A DNA stretch of 64,000 bases from an uncultured Flavobacteriales bacterium. Lineage in GTDB: Bacteria > Bacteroidota > Bacteroidia > Flavobacteriales > CAJXXR01. The translations under genes and the position numbers were made by a program. The stretch lies in contig CAJXXR010000009.1 in assembly GCA_913063375.1 (NCBI GenBank), positions 30,157 through 94,156 of the forward strand, in the 5' to 3' direction. Shown in pieces: positions 38,943-48,668 of the stretch. The stretch's first letter is position 1, and each line of letters starts with the position of its first letter. Under the pieces are notes generated by a model. That model was given only the letters and a program-made list of their open reading frames with translations, had not been told where the DNA came from and did not search any database.

Positions 38943-38975
38943 AAAGCCCTTTCAGTTTGGAAGGGCTTTTTTTTT
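38943..38975 (+). terminator. Terminator of the AAAGCCCTTCC family
   Basis: AAAGCCCTTTC pairs with GGAAGGGCTTT with one G-U pair, followed by a long T run. The same stem recurs at 43092, 45198, 50203 and 54469. Confidence 0.85.
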
Positions 38976-39366
38976 GTGTTTTTTCAACTGTTATTGCCAC
39001 AGTCTAAGAGTTTGGTGTTTTCGTTTTTTATTCAAGCTTCGTATACGAATCAAGTCCATACTAGAGATTGTAGTATTAAACTGATGTAGAGAATTATTTC
39101 ATCATAAATCATTGATTGTTAATTTTTTAGTCTAAATAAGAAAATCTGTTTTAAAAGTCATTTTTCAATAACAATTAAGGGCGTTGGAATGGGGGTGTAT
39201 TGGTGATTATTGAAGTTTTTATCATTATCAATCGTTTCATTTTTAGAAGTTTGAAAAGAAGATTCACTGAATTTAATGAGTTTGTAAAATCACTGTTTAT
39301 GGGTATTGTTGAGTTGTATCAATTGCAATACCTTCACTCTCAAAATTAATAAAATCATTAAATATT
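38976..39366. other. Long leader upstream of duplicated T9SS gene, copy 1
   Basis: No gene is visible. The last 130 bases (39236-39366) align well with the region before copy 2 (43306-43432), with shared blocks such as aatcactgttt, tgggtattgttgag and aaaatcattaaatatt. The first half has only AT-rich sequence without obvious features. Confidence 0.55.
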
Positions 39367-41040
39367 ATGAACAAAAAAATGACACTATTGCTCGGAGCGA
39401 TAGGCCTTTCAATTGGAGCGCTTTCTGCTCAAACAATTTTTCCTTCTGGGCTGCCAGATAATTTAGTAGGTACTGGTGGGTCTAGTACCTACACGGCGAC
39501 AGGTGCTGCTGTTTCTGTACAGGATCATTATTTTCAGATTTCTAATACGGGGGTTGCAATACAGGACGATGGTATTTCTCGTGTTGTAGCCAATGTTTGG
39601 GAAACTTTTATTGTAGATCCAAATTATAGTTCTTCATTAGAACATCCTTCTTTTGTTAATGGAGGTTATCTTAGGTCGTCTTTTCTTCAATGGAGAGATT
39701 TAGCTGGAGGAATCTCCGGAGGAAGTACAGTTTTAGGAAGCCACCCTACAGGGACTGTTTTTCCAACTACGAATGTTCCTAATACAATTGCTACGGACCC
39801 AGATATTGAGTATTTGGATGATTTAAGTGCCTTTTTTGTCGCCTTTACTGACGATGGTTCAAATGGGTTTGATTTATGGATACAACGATGGGATTTGGTT
39901 GGTGGAACCTATCAATTGATGCAGCAGGCAGGAGTTCCTGGGACGGCTTCAAGTTCAGGTGTTAATGGATTGAATATTGATTTTACCAATGTTGGAGGAG
40001 CGATTACCTGGACGGATGGAAATGTTAAGTTGATTGGATTCGATGCAAATTTAAATTTTATGTCAGCAACTCCTAAAGATTTAGGACAAGGGAGAGGGCC
40101 AGATATTGCAGTGTGTACAAGTTTTGATGGCTATTATGTGACTTATCACAATACGGTTACTGGATTTGTAGATGTTGCGCAAGAGCAATATTCTAATTTA
40201 GTGAATCCTCCAGTTCCAGCTGTATTTTATTCAACTCCTATTGGATTTGCGAATCCTAGAATTGCTAGTCCACACAATTTATCAGGAGGATTGAACCCTG
40301 ATGAATTTACTGTTGTAGGTGGTTCTTCAAATCAGATAGTTGGTTTTACGGGGTCTGTTGGTAGTCTAGTTACTCCTTATCTTGTTAACTCTGGTTTTGG
40401 TTCTAGCTTCAACGGGGCGCCTGCTGTTGCTTATAATTCTGATAGAATTAAGTTCATCTGGGCTTCAGATTATTCTGGAGGTACTTCTAGTTGGACCTAT
40501 GCTCCATTAAGCTCCATGAATAGACACCAGGATGTATTATTGGCCGAGGTAGACCCTTTCAGTTTCTCAAACATTTATGGTGGATATTTTGAGATAAATA
40601 CACCATCCCCTTATACTACTTTCTTTAGTAATACCTTACCATCCATTGCAGAAACAAGAGATGGGGCTTATCCAAATACAGATTTCAACGCATTCTTGTA
40701 CGCCTCAGGAACACCAAATATTACCACGCCTCCACCTTTCTATGAATTATTCAATAAGGCAGTTCATAACCTAACAGCTCCTAAGAGATTAGCTGCTGAG
40801 CAAGAATCTAATTTATTGCTTATTGTTGATAATGATGAATTTGTTGTTGAAGGAGAAAACATGTCAAGTTATACGTATACTTTAGTGAATATCAATGGTC
40901 AAAAAATGGACTTAAGTAATAGTTTATCTATTTCAGATGAATTAGTTATTCTAGATAGTTCTGGCTTAACATCGGGAATATATTTCCTACAATGCCAGTC
41001 GTCTGCCAAGTTACAGACATTAAAATTGTTAGTACGTTAA
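39367..41040 (+). CDS. Secreted T9SS cargo protein, duplicated module gene 1 (copy 1)
   Basis: The 557-aa protein has signal peptide MNKKMTLLLGAIGLSIGALSAQ. The mature region contains NGFDLWIQRWDLVGGTYQL, GLNIDFTNVGGAITWTDGN and GRGPDIAVCTSFDGYYVTYH. These suggest a beta-rich propeller-like fold, but I do not recognise the family. The C-terminus, YTYTLVNINGQKMDL and SGIYFLQCQSSAKLQTLKLLV, is a T9SS type A sorting domain. It is closely similar along its whole length to the protein at 43433-45097. Confidence 0.8.
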   Translation: MNKKMTLLLGAIGLSIGALSAQTIFPSGLPDNLVGTGGSSTYTATGAAVSVQDHYFQISNTGVAIQDDGISRVVANVWETFIVDPNYSSSLEHPSFVNGGYLRSSFLQWRDLAGGISGGSTVLGSHPTGTVFPTTNVPNTIATDPDIEYLDDLSAFFVAFTDDGSNGFDLWIQRWDLVGGTYQLMQQAGVPGTASSSGVNGLNIDFTNVGGAITWTDGNVKLIGFDANLNFMSATPKDLGQGRGPDIAVCTSFDGYYVTYHNTVTGFVDVAQEQYSNLVNPPVPAVFYSTPIGFANPRIASPHNLSGGLNPDEFTVVGGSSNQIVGFTGSVGSLVTPYLVNSGFGSSFNGAPAVAYNSDRIKFIWASDYSGGTSSWTYAPLSSMNRHQDVLLAEVDPFSFSNIYGGYFEINTPSPYTTFFSNTLPSIAETRDGAYPNTDFNAFLYASGTPNITTPPPFYELFNKAVHNLTAPKRLAAEQESNLLLIVDNDEFVVEGENMSSYTYTLVNINGQKMDLSNSLSISDELVILDSSGLTSGIYFLQCQSSAKLQTLKLLVR

Positions 41041-41049
41041 TAAATAATA

Positions 41050-41082
41050 AATGAGACTGTATTTATACAGTCTCATTTTCTT
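41050..41082 (+). terminator. Terminator after module gene 1, copy 1
   Basis: AATGAGACTGTA (41050-41061), loop TTTA, TACAGTCTCATT (41066-41077), then T-rich. The same hairpin with another loop follows copy 2 at 45110. Confidence 0.8.
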
Positions 41083-41177
41083 TTCAATCCTATTGGTGAT
41101 ATGATTACTATTTATGGATTTGTCTATTACTGTGCTCCTTTGTAAATTACATGCTTCCAATTGAAATAATTCTAAAC

Positions 41178-43088
41178 ATGAAAAATTCATTTCTATTTTT
41201 ATTACTGTTCACCCTTTCTGTTTTCAATTTCAAATGCCAGGCCCAGGATACCCAATTGGAATGGGTAAAGACCTTCGGTTCTACAACCTTAGATATGAGC
41301 GGGGTAATGATCATGGATTCAATGGATAATGTATATACCATCGGGCATTTTACCGGAATGACTGATTTTGATCCTGGTATAGATACACTTTTTATAGATA
41401 GACAGGGGGCTAGTGATATCTTTATTCAAAAATTAGATAGTGCTGGGAATTTTGTATGGGTTAAGACTATTGGAGGATTAGGTCTAGATTTTACTAGGGC
41501 GATAGCATTGGATCTTATGGGGAACATAATCATTACTGGTAAGTTTCAACATACTGTTGATTTTGATCCTGGTCTTAGTGAGTTTAACTTAACTGCAAAT
41601 GGTGATGAAGATTCTTTTATCTTAAAATTGAACAGTTCAGGAGCTTTCATTTGGGTTAAATCCATGGATCTAATTCCATTAACACTGGAGTCGATGGAAG
41701 TGGATGATAATGGGAATATTTACATGGCTGGTGCATATACAGCGGCGGCAGATGCAAACCCAGGAGCAGGGACTTCTATGATATATCCGGAAGGAGGCTT
41801 GGATATGTATATCTTAAAGTTTGATAGTGCTGGAGAATTTGAATGGGTAGAGTCTATTGGCGGGGTAGGATCGGATTATGCCACATCTATGGTGTTTGAT
41901 GCAAATGAAGACTTGCTATTAACGGGCTACTATTCCGATTCCGTAAATTTTAATCCAGGACATGAGACGGGCCAATGGTTATATTCAAATGGTCCAAGTC
42001 TTTTCATTCTGAAGCTTGCCGCAAACGGTGACTTTGAATGGGTGAAAAGCACTGAAGGTCCTGGTATTAGTACAGGATTGGGTATTGGTACGAATAATTT
42101 TGAAGAATATTATATACGTGGGTGGCTTGATGGTACTGAAGACTTTGATTTTGGACTAGGAACATATAATTTGACTACAGGAGCAGGATTGAAGTGTGAA
42201 ATATTGATGAAAATAGATGCGCAGGGGAATTTACTTTGGGTAAAAAAAATGATGGAATCTAGCAATTTATTTGGTCTTTCTGATTTTGATTTTGATCAAT
42301 TTGGAAATCTGTATCTAGCAGGGTCTTTTGACGTGGTAGCAACATTCAACCCAGAAATTTCACCAGTTGTATTACCTGCAACAACAGGTATGGATGTGTT
42401 TTTGATGAAGGTGAATTCCGTGGGGGATTTTATTTGGGTAAAAGGTTTATATGGGCCAATATCTCAAGAGTGTAGGACGCTTATTCTTGATGATCTTGGA
42501 GACATTTATTATAGTGGTAGTTTTGTCTCAACTGTAGATTTTAACCTTGAAATGGGAACGCATTATATGACTTCAAACAATGTTTCGCACGATATTTTTA
42601 TATCTAGATTGAGTCAATGTATGGTAGATGATGGCGTAACAATAGCAGGTAGTACCATAACGGCAAATAGTATTGGAATCTCTTATCAGTGGATAGATTG
42701 TTCAAATAATTCTATTATCCAAAATGCAACATCACAGTCTTTTAGTCCTAGTCAGAACGGAACCTATGCCGTTCAGATTGATATGGGAAATTGTACAGGG
42801 ACTTCTATTTGTACAACGATCAATAATGTTGGGCTCGAAGAAAATACGGATGGGAATAGCCTGACTATTTTCCCTAACCCAAGCAATGGGATCGTGCATA
42901 TGGACCTAAGTAGTTTTTTAAAAGAAATTACAGTGAATGTCTATACCATGCAGGGGCAATCTGTTTTTGAGAAGATAGCTATTCAGCCGGGAATTTTTTC
43001 TTTTGAACTGGATGTGGAAGCTGGATATTATCTAGTGGAGCTGGTTTCAAAAGATAAACGATACTTTTCTAAGCTGATTATTGAATAA
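41178..43088 (+). CDS. Secreted beta-propeller protein with T9SS type A domain, module gene 2
   Basis: The start is ATG 41178 (MKNSFLFLLLFTLSVFNF, then KCQAQ), 636 aa; the frame's earlier start at 41151 would spoil the signal peptide. The blades follow the SBBP-like pattern DIFIQKLDSAGNFVWVKTIGG with DxxGNIxxTGxFxxTVDFDPG, about 45-50 residues each, eight or so in a row. The C-terminus has QWIDCSNNSIIQNATSQ, a Cys-containing linker, and SLTIFPNPSNGIVHM, the type A sorting domain ending SKLIIE. It is an architectural paralog of 5118-7172. The end of a second copy is at 45160-45193. Confidence 0.85.
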   Translation: MKNSFLFLLLFTLSVFNFKCQAQDTQLEWVKTFGSTTLDMSGVMIMDSMDNVYTIGHFTGMTDFDPGIDTLFIDRQGASDIFIQKLDSAGNFVWVKTIGGLGLDFTRAIALDLMGNIIITGKFQHTVDFDPGLSEFNLTANGDEDSFILKLNSSGAFIWVKSMDLIPLTLESMEVDDNGNIYMAGAYTAAADANPGAGTSMIYPEGGLDMYILKFDSAGEFEWVESIGGVGSDYATSMVFDANEDLLLTGYYSDSVNFNPGHETGQWLYSNGPSLFILKLAANGDFEWVKSTEGPGISTGLGIGTNNFEEYYIRGWLDGTEDFDFGLGTYNLTTGAGLKCEILMKIDAQGNLLWVKKMMESSNLFGLSDFDFDQFGNLYLAGSFDVVATFNPEISPVVLPATTGMDVFLMKVNSVGDFIWVKGLYGPISQECRTLILDDLGDIYYSGSFVSTVDFNLEMGTHYMTSNNVSHDIFISRLSQCMVDDGVTIAGSTITANSIGISYQWIDCSNNSIIQNATSQSFSPSQNGTYAVQIDMGNCTGTSICTTINNVGLEENTDGNSLTIFPNPSNGIVHMDLSSFLKEITVNVYTMQGQSVFEKIAIQPGIFSFELDVEAGYYLVELVSKDKRYFSKLIIE

Positions 43089-43091
43089 AGC

Positions 43092-43125
43092 AAAAAGCCC
43101 TTCCATATCGGAAGGGCTTTTTTTG
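43092..43125 (+). terminator. Terminator of the AAAGCCCTTCC family after module gene 2
   Basis: AAAAAGCCCTTCC, loop ATATC, GGAAGGGCTTTTT and more T, directly after the stop. Confidence 0.88.
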
Positions 43126-43432
43126 TTTTTATACACAATAATATTTTTAATATTGGAATTAAACCATAGTGTAAACAGTTGGGTATTAGTGAGTTGTTGA
43201 TTTTTGTACTAAAATTAAAGAATGTGTTAATAAATGTATTTTTTAAAAATGATTTATAAGATGTTAGATGGAGTTTAGCATTGTTTTGATGTTAGTAATT
43301 GTTTTGTTTTGAGGCGATTGAAAAGTGACTTCACTGAATTCTGTGAGGAAGTAGAATCACTGTTTCTGGGTATTGTTGAGTAGTGAGAATTGCGATAACT
43401 TCACTTCAAATTTTATAAAATCATTAAATATT
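43126..43432. other. Long leader upstream of duplicated T9SS gene, copy 2
   Basis: No gene is visible. Bases 43306-43432 correspond to 39236-39366 before copy 1. A small stem, CTTCAC...GTGAGG, lies inside (about 43328-43347). The upstream half differs from that of copy 1. Confidence 0.5.
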
Positions 43433-45097
43433 ATGAACAAAAAAATGAAACTATTGCTAGGAGCAATAGGTCTTTCAGTTGGAGCGCTTTCTGCTCAAAC
43501 CATCTATCCAGCTGCAATTGCTGACAATTTAATAGGTACAGGCGGGTCTCAGGCCTATACATCGACCATTCCTGCCATGACTGTAGATCACTATTACCCT
43601 ATTTCAAATACAGGGGTAGCAATGCAAGATGACGGAAGTGCAAGAGTTGTAGCTAATGTTTGGCAGACAAGGATTATTGATCCTTCTTTTCCTGGACCTG
43701 GTCAACCAACGAATGCCAATTTACCGCAAGCATCCTATTTACAATGGCGAGATTTGGGTACTGGATCTATTTCGGGAGGTTCTACAGTTTTAGGTAGTCA
43801 TGTTTCAACGGCTACTTTCCCATTTGCTACTACAAATACATTTGCACGAGATCCTGATATAGAATATTCAGAGGATCTCGGCGCATTTTTCGTAGCCTTT
43901 TCAGATAATGGGATAAATGGATTTGATTTGTGGCTGCAAAAATGGGAATTGATCGGTGGAACGTACCAGTTGACCAGGGAAGTAGGTGTTCCTGGAACCG
44001 CATCTAGTACTGGAATTAATGGGCTCAATATAGATTTTACAAATGTTGGAGGGGCCATTACTTGGACAGATGGAAATATCAAGCTAATTGGATTCGATGG
44101 GAATTTGAATTTCATGTCACCAACACCTAAGAACTTAGGACCTGGTAGAGGGCCAGATATCGCAGTATGTACTAGTTATGATGGCTATTATGTAACTTAT
44201 CACAATTCGCTAAGTGCATTAGTTGATGTGGCACATGAGCCTTATTCTAATATTATGAATCCTCCAGTACCTCCTGTTTTTTATTCAACACCGATTGGTT
44301 TTGCAAACCCTAGAATAGCAAGTCCACACAATTTATCAGGGGGATTGAACCCGAATCAATTTACCATTGTAGGTGGATATTCAAGTCAGATAATTGGTTT
44401 TACAGGCTCTTTTGGTGGACCCACTACAGGCTACCTTATCAATATGGGTTTTGGAGCTAGTTTCAATTCTTCACCCGCAGTTACCTACAATTCTGATAGA
44501 ATAAAATGTATCTGGTCATCAGATTATTCTGGAGGGACTTCAGGTTGGTCTTATGCTCTCCAAAGTGCTGTGAATAGACATCAAGATGTATTGTTGGCAG
44601 AGATTCATCCATATAGCTTCGGAAATATGTATGGTGGTTTTCACGAGATAAATCCACCATCTACCTATACGACTTTCTACGGATATACTATGCCATCAAT
44701 TGCTGAAACAAGAGATGGAGCATATCCAAATACGGATTTCAATGCCTTTTTGTATAGCTCAAGTACACCAAGCTTAGCGGGAGCTGTTCCTGCTTATGAA
44801 GTGTTCAATAAAGCGGTTCATAACTTTACTGGTCCAAATAAAAGATTGGCTGTTGAGGAAGAATCGAATTTGCTTCTTATAGTAGACAATGACGAATTTA
44901 TTGTTGAAGGAGAAGATATGACAAACTATAGCTATACGTTAGTAAATTTAAATGGTCAAAAGATGGATTTGGGTAATAGTTTATCCGTTTCTGATGAATT
45001 AATTATCCTAGATAGTTCTGGCTTGACATCAGGATTATATTTCCTACAGTGTGCGTCCGCTGCAAAAACACAGACACTAAAATTACTAGTACGTTAG
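43433..45097 (+). CDS. Secreted T9SS cargo protein, duplicated module gene 1 (copy 2)
   Basis: The start is ATG 43433 (MNKKMKLLLGAIGLSVGA), 554 aa, matching copy 1; the earlier in-frame start at 43373 is not conserved. Shared blocks with copy 1 include FANPRIASPHNLSGGLNP, SIAETRDGAYPNTDFNAF and LILDSSGLTSGLYFLQC. It ends in the same T9SS type A domain. Differences are spread along the protein, so the duplication is not recent, yet both copies are intact. The function is unknown. Confidence 0.8.
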   Translation: MNKKMKLLLGAIGLSVGALSAQTIYPAAIADNLIGTGGSQAYTSTIPAMTVDHYYPISNTGVAMQDDGSARVVANVWQTRIIDPSFPGPGQPTNANLPQASYLQWRDLGTGSISGGSTVLGSHVSTATFPFATTNTFARDPDIEYSEDLGAFFVAFSDNGINGFDLWLQKWELIGGTYQLTREVGVPGTASSTGINGLNIDFTNVGGAITWTDGNIKLIGFDGNLNFMSPTPKNLGPGRGPDIAVCTSYDGYYVTYHNSLSALVDVAHEPYSNIMNPPVPPVFYSTPIGFANPRIASPHNLSGGLNPNQFTIVGGYSSQIIGFTGSFGGPTTGYLINMGFGASFNSSPAVTYNSDRIKCIWSSDYSGGTSGWSYALQSAVNRHQDVLLAEIHPYSFGNMYGGFHEINPPSTYTTFYGYTMPSIAETRDGAYPNTDFNAFLYSSSTPSLAGAVPAYEVFNKAVHNFTGPNKRLAVEEESNLLLIVDNDEFIVEGEDMTNYSYTLVNLNGQKMDLGNSLSVSDELIILDSSGLTSGLYFLQCASAAKTQTLKLLVR

Positions 45098-45109
45098 TAG
45101 ATTATTTTA

Positions 45110-45142
45110 AATGAGGCTGTACTCGTACAGTCTCATTTTTAT
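45110..45142 (+). terminator. Terminator after module gene 1, copy 2
   Basis: AATGAGGCTGTA (45110-45121), loop CTCG, TACAGTCTCATT (45126-45137), then T-rich. Confidence 0.82.
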
Positions 45143-45159
45143 TTCTGATGTTGTTTAGC

Positions 45160-45193
45160 ACTGTGAATATGGATCTAAACTGATTATTGAATA
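45160..45193 (+). pseudogene. 3'-end remnant of a second copy of module gene 2
   Basis: The frame reads GSKLIIE and then a stop (bases gatctaaactgattattg then aataa), against SKLIIE and stop at the end of the gene at 41178. It is followed by the same kind of terminator. Upstream of this point no similarity remains. It is exactly where a second copy of gene 2 should end if the whole two-gene module had been duplicated. Confidence 0.7.
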
Positions 45194-45197
45194 ATGT

Positions 45198-45481
45198 AAA
45201 AAGCCCTTTCCGTTTTGGAGGGGCTTTTTTATGAGATTGGAATTGGTTAGCTAGATTCCAAATTTTAATGTACTAGTGAATTATTTTTCATCTTATTTCC
45301 ATTTCAAGCATACCTAATAAGGTGTTGAATAGGTAATTGTCATGTTGTTTATATCCTTGAGGTATGAATTACAAAGGCTAACGATACGTATTAAGTAAGT
45401 TTCCTTTTCATAGGAAATGCTTTGAGGGCTAGAATAATTTTCAGTCATTTTGTACCTTCAATCAAAATTTATATCCAGTCC
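45198..45481. other. Terminator of the AAAGCCCTTCC family, then AT-rich leader
   Basis: Bases 45198-45231 form AAAAGCCCTTTCC with GGAGGGGCTTTT, a terminator homologous to the one after module gene 2 and left over from it. The next 250 bases hold no gene I can support. They lead into the small gene at 45482. Confidence 0.6.
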
Positions 45482-45943
45482 ATGAAGTTTCTATTAGACC
45501 TATTCAATACAACTAAAAACCGGAAATCAATTCCTAGTAATTGGTGTGGTTTATGGAAGGATTGCAATGGGAAGCAACTAATAATAGAAGAAACGAAACA
45601 TAATTTTTATCTAGTAACGATTCTTGATGGAAAGGGGGAACCTTTTCAAATAACACTGCTTGGTGATAAGCTAAAGTATACTGAGAAGTTAATGGGGGAA
45701 TTTAGAAAAGACCACGATGGGAATCCCGTATTGCAGGTTGAGGCGGGAAGTATAGGAATTGGACCTACATATGAATTATACTTTTTAGCCTTATCGGGAT
45801 CAGGAAAAAATTTAGCTAAGAGCAAGGATGATTTAGAAGAATTAGTAATAATACCAACTGTTGGAATGGGCTTGTATGATGATTGGGAGGATGATCTAGG
45901 TGTGCCTTGGGCTTTTCCTTTAAATGAATTTAAAAAGTATTAA
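45482..45943 (+). CDS. Hypothetical small protein
   Basis: The chosen start is ATG 45482 (MKFLLDLFNTTKNRKSI), 153 aa; a TTG 60 bases earlier is possible but has weaker-looking residues. I do not recognise a family. The protein has no signal peptide, one short region resembling a lipocalin-like strand pattern (WCGLWKDCNGKQLIIEETKHNFYLV), and an acidic tail (YDDWEDDLGVPWAFPLNEF). The codon usage is like the neighbours. It lies between the duplicated module and a DUF285 protein. Confidence 0.55.
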   Translation: MKFLLDLFNTTKNRKSIPSNWCGLWKDCNGKQLIIEETKHNFYLVTILDGKGEPFQITLLGDKLKYTEKLMGEFRKDHDGNPVLQVEAGSIGIGPTYELYFLALSGSGKNLAKSKDDLEELVIIPTVGMGLYDDWEDDLGVPWAFPLNEFKKY

Positions 45944-46134
45944 TAGACTTTGGTGTTTAATGCACATGAACCCTAAGTATAATGGAGGGCTATTACAAAT
46001 GATTTCTAGCGAATCCCTTAGGTTCATTTGGTCTATTGTAAGCTCTTTCGTTAAAGATAAAATTAATGTACATTTAGTAGTAACTAGAAATAGGGAATGG
46101 GTCATTTATTTTTTAAAATAATAGTAGAATTGAA

Positions 46135-47997
46135 ATGATGAAAAAAAATATTTTGTACGTATTAATATGTCTTATACAAGGCATGTTTGCTCAGGATGCG
46201 TTTATTACAACTTGGAAAACAGATAATGCAGGAATATCAAATGATAACCAGATAACGATTCCAACAGAGGGGGCTGGCTATAATTATTCCGTTGACTGGG
46301 GAGATGGAAGTTTGGATTCTAATATCCTTGGAGATATTACGCATACCTATTCCTTTACAGGCATATATACTGTAAAAATAACTGGAATCTTTCCCAGAAT
46401 TTATTTTAATAATTTAGGGGATAAAGAAAAAATTCTATCGATAGAACAATGGGGGACTGGAGAGTGGTCAAGTATGGGTGATTCATTCTATGGCTGTCTC
46501 AATTTAGTTGGAAATTCAGCAGATACCCCAGATCTTTCCAATGTGTCCAGTTTGCAACGTATGTTCAGTTCAGCTACCAATTTTAATCAAGATATTGGAG
46601 ATTGGGATGTGAGTAATGTAACAAACATGATTGGCATGTTTCATTTGGCTACTGAGTTTAATCAGGATATTGGTTCATGGGATGTGAGTAACGTAACAAG
46701 TATGATTGATATGTTTTATTGGGCTACTAGCTTTAATCAGGATATTGGTGATTGGGATGTAAGTGGTGTTACAAATATGCTTTCCATGTTTCATGAAGCG
46801 GCCAATTTTAATCAGGATATTGGTTCATGGGATGTTAGTCAGGTTATTGGAATGTTAGCAATGTTCTCTGAAGCCAAAAACTTTAATCAAGATATAGGTG
46901 ATTGGGATGTTGGTAATGTTGGCTCGATGAATTATATGTTTGCTGAAGCCGATAGTTTCAATCATGATATTGGTGATTGGGATGTATATAATGTTACCAA
47001 TATGAATTCGATGTTTGCTGAAGCTACCAATTTTAATCAAGATATAGGAGGCTGGGATGTTAGTAATGTGATCTTCATGGAAGAAATGTTCTTTCATGCA
47101 ACTAATTTCAATCAAGATCTGGGTTTATGGGATGTCGGTAATGTTTATTATATGGCAGAAATGTTTAGTGAAGCCGATAGTTTTAATCAAGATATTGGAG
47201 ATTGGAATGTCAGTAATGTAATTGACATGAGAAGGATGTTTTCTAAAACTATCAATTTTAATCAAGATATTGGAAGTTGGGATGTTGGCAATGTTGATGC
47301 TATGAATTATATGTTTAGTGAGGCTGTAAGTTTTAATCAAGATATAGGAGATTGGGATGTCAGTCATGTAGAAAACATGAATAGTATGTTTGCTGAAGCG
47401 ATCATTTTTAATCAGGATATTGGCGATTGGGATGTTAGTAATGTATATGATATGCAATTGATGTTTAGTGGAGCAATCAGTTTTAATCAGAATATAGGCG
47501 ATTGGAGTGTGGGGGCTGCATACTATATGAGCAATATGTTTTTACAAGCAGAACTATCAACTGCAAATTATGATTCATTATTGATTGGTTGGAGCAGTCA
47601 ACCGCTCTATTGGAGTGTAGACTTTAATGGAGGAAATAGTCAATATTGCTCTCAAGAGGCCATAGACGCCAGAGATAGTCTGATATATTCCAAGAATTGG
47701 AATATTCAAGATTTGGGGCATGATATAGCTTGTGTACCAGTAGGCTTAGTAGATAATAATGCTATAAATCTGATAGTATCTCCTAATCCGGCAAGTACTT
47801 TTATTGAAATTCAATTGACTGAAAATACCGAAGGGATATTGTCACTAATTGATGTCGCCGGAAGGGTGATTGAAAGACAAATTTTAGATGGTGGAAAGGA
47901 TGTTTACTTCATGGATATATCAAAATATGGCCAAGGAACTTATTTCATCGAAATTCAAGGTGAAGAAAATATTATAGAAAAAATACTTTTTCAGTAA
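46135..47997 (+). CDS. DUF285 repeat protein with T9SS type A sorting domain (copy 1, 13 repeats)
   Basis: The 620-aa protein begins with a signal peptide ([19 protein letters not shown]). A PKD-like stretch follows ([16 protein letters not shown]). Then come 13 tandem repeats of exactly 25 residues with consensus [20 protein letters not shown], spanning about residues 140-465. This is the DUF285 (BspA-like) repeat known from surface proteins. The last 75 residues with [16 protein letters not shown] and [19 protein letters not shown] are a T9SS type A sorting domain. The function is probably surface binding. It is a paralog of 60718-62277, which has 9 full repeats. Confidence 0.88.
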   Translation: MMKKNILYVLICLIQGMFAQDAFITTWKTDNAGISNDNQITIPTEGAGYNYSVDWGDGSLDSNILGDITHTYSFTGIYTVKITGIFPRIYFNNLGDKEKILSIEQWGTGEWSSMGDSFYGCLNLVGNSADTPDLSNVSSLQRMFSSATNFNQDIGDWDVSNVTNMIGMFHLATEFNQDIGSWDVSNVTSMIDMFYWATSFNQDIGDWDVSGVTNMLSMFHEAANFNQDIGSWDVSQVIGMLAMFSEAKNFNQDIGDWDVGNVGSMNYMFAEADSFNHDIGDWDVYNVTNMNSMFAEATNFNQDIGGWDVSNVIFMEEMFFHATNFNQDLGLWDVGNVYYMAEMFSEADSFNQDIGDWNVSNVIDMRRMFSKTINFNQDIGSWDVGNVDAMNYMFSEAVSFNQDIGDWDVSHVENMNSMFAEAIIFNQDIGDWDVSNVYDMQLMFSGAISFNQNIGDWSVGAAYYMSNMFLQAELSTANYDSLLIGWSSQPLYWSVDFNGGNSQYCSQEAIDARDSLIYSKNWNIQDLGHDIACVPVGLVDNNAINLIVSPNPASTFIEIQLTENTEGILSLIDVAGRVIERQILDGGKDVYFMDISKYGQGTYFIEIQGEENIIEKILFQ

Positions 47998-48124
47998 TTC
48001 TGATTAATCTTGTTAGGTGTATTCTCCTTCTATACCCTTTTTTTATACCTATTTTTTTGTTTAAATCATTTTCTCAGACTTTATAGAAATAACTATATTG
48101 ACATTTAATTATTAAAATTCAGCG

Positions 48125-48607
48125 ATGAAAAAGTATTTTCTACAATTTCTGACGGCTGTTGCCGTATTGGTTTTAGTGGCCTGTTCTAAATCTGATGAGG
48201 GAGATTCGAAAACCTATGCTATAATAGCTGATATAGATGGAGTTGAGTTAAAGGCAGAACAGAAGGATAGTTTACAACAACATATCTATGGCATCGCGCC
48301 AGGGAAAAGGGTAGGATTGTTCGCTTATAGTTCAGATGATAGGGGATTCTATATTTCGATAGAAGAAGGAATTGGTTCTGGTACCTATGAATTAGGGAAT
48401 TCAGGTGTGAATATGACGTATATTAAAGAGTATAATACACCACCCTATTATTACTTTGAAAGTGGAACGGTAACGATCCTAGAGTTAGATCAATCAGATG
48501 GTTTTCATTTTAAAGCTACTTTTAGTGGTGAAGCTGTCGCTTATGTGTGGGAAGGGGATGATTCCATTGTTCAAGTTACCAATGGGAAGTTTGAGTTAAA
48601 TTTTTAG
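48125..48607 (+). CDS. Surface lipoprotein, DUF6252-like (copy 2)
   Basis: The 160-aa protein has lipobox LVAC with C20 and SKSDEGD after it, an acidic surface-export stretch. It is a paralog of 38453-38920; compare ADIDGVELKAEQ with AELDGVELKVSQ and FHFKATFSGEA with IHFKATFSGAA. It ends in VQVTNGKFELNF. It precedes an AraC-type regulator by about 60 bases and may share its control. The role is unknown. Confidence 0.75.
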   Translation: MKKYFLQFLTAVAVLVLVACSKSDEGDSKTYAIIADIDGVELKAEQKDSLQQHIYGIAPGKRVGLFAYSSDDRGFYISIEEGIGSGTYELGNSGVNMTYIKEYNTPPYYYFESGTVTILELDQSDGFHFKATFSGEAVAYVWEGDDSIVQVTNGKFELNF

Positions 48608-48668
48608 ATTTCCGCTAGCGTAAAGTTTTTTTAAAAACCTATTTATCAACCTATCACTCAATATCAAA

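Noticed and set aside
45924..46121. 65-aa open frame between the small hypothetical gene and the DUF285 gene
   Set aside because: It overlaps the upstream gene by 20 bases, has no recognised motif and no sign of conservation.
46855..47457. Long open frames on the minus strand inside the DUF285 gene
   Set aside because: They arise because the 75-base repeat keeps its antisense frame open; they have no plausible start or protein family.
46550..47500. Regular 75-base repeats that resemble a CRISPR-like array
   Set aside because: The repeats are coding, in frame and without separate spacers; the protein is a normal DUF285 repeat protein.
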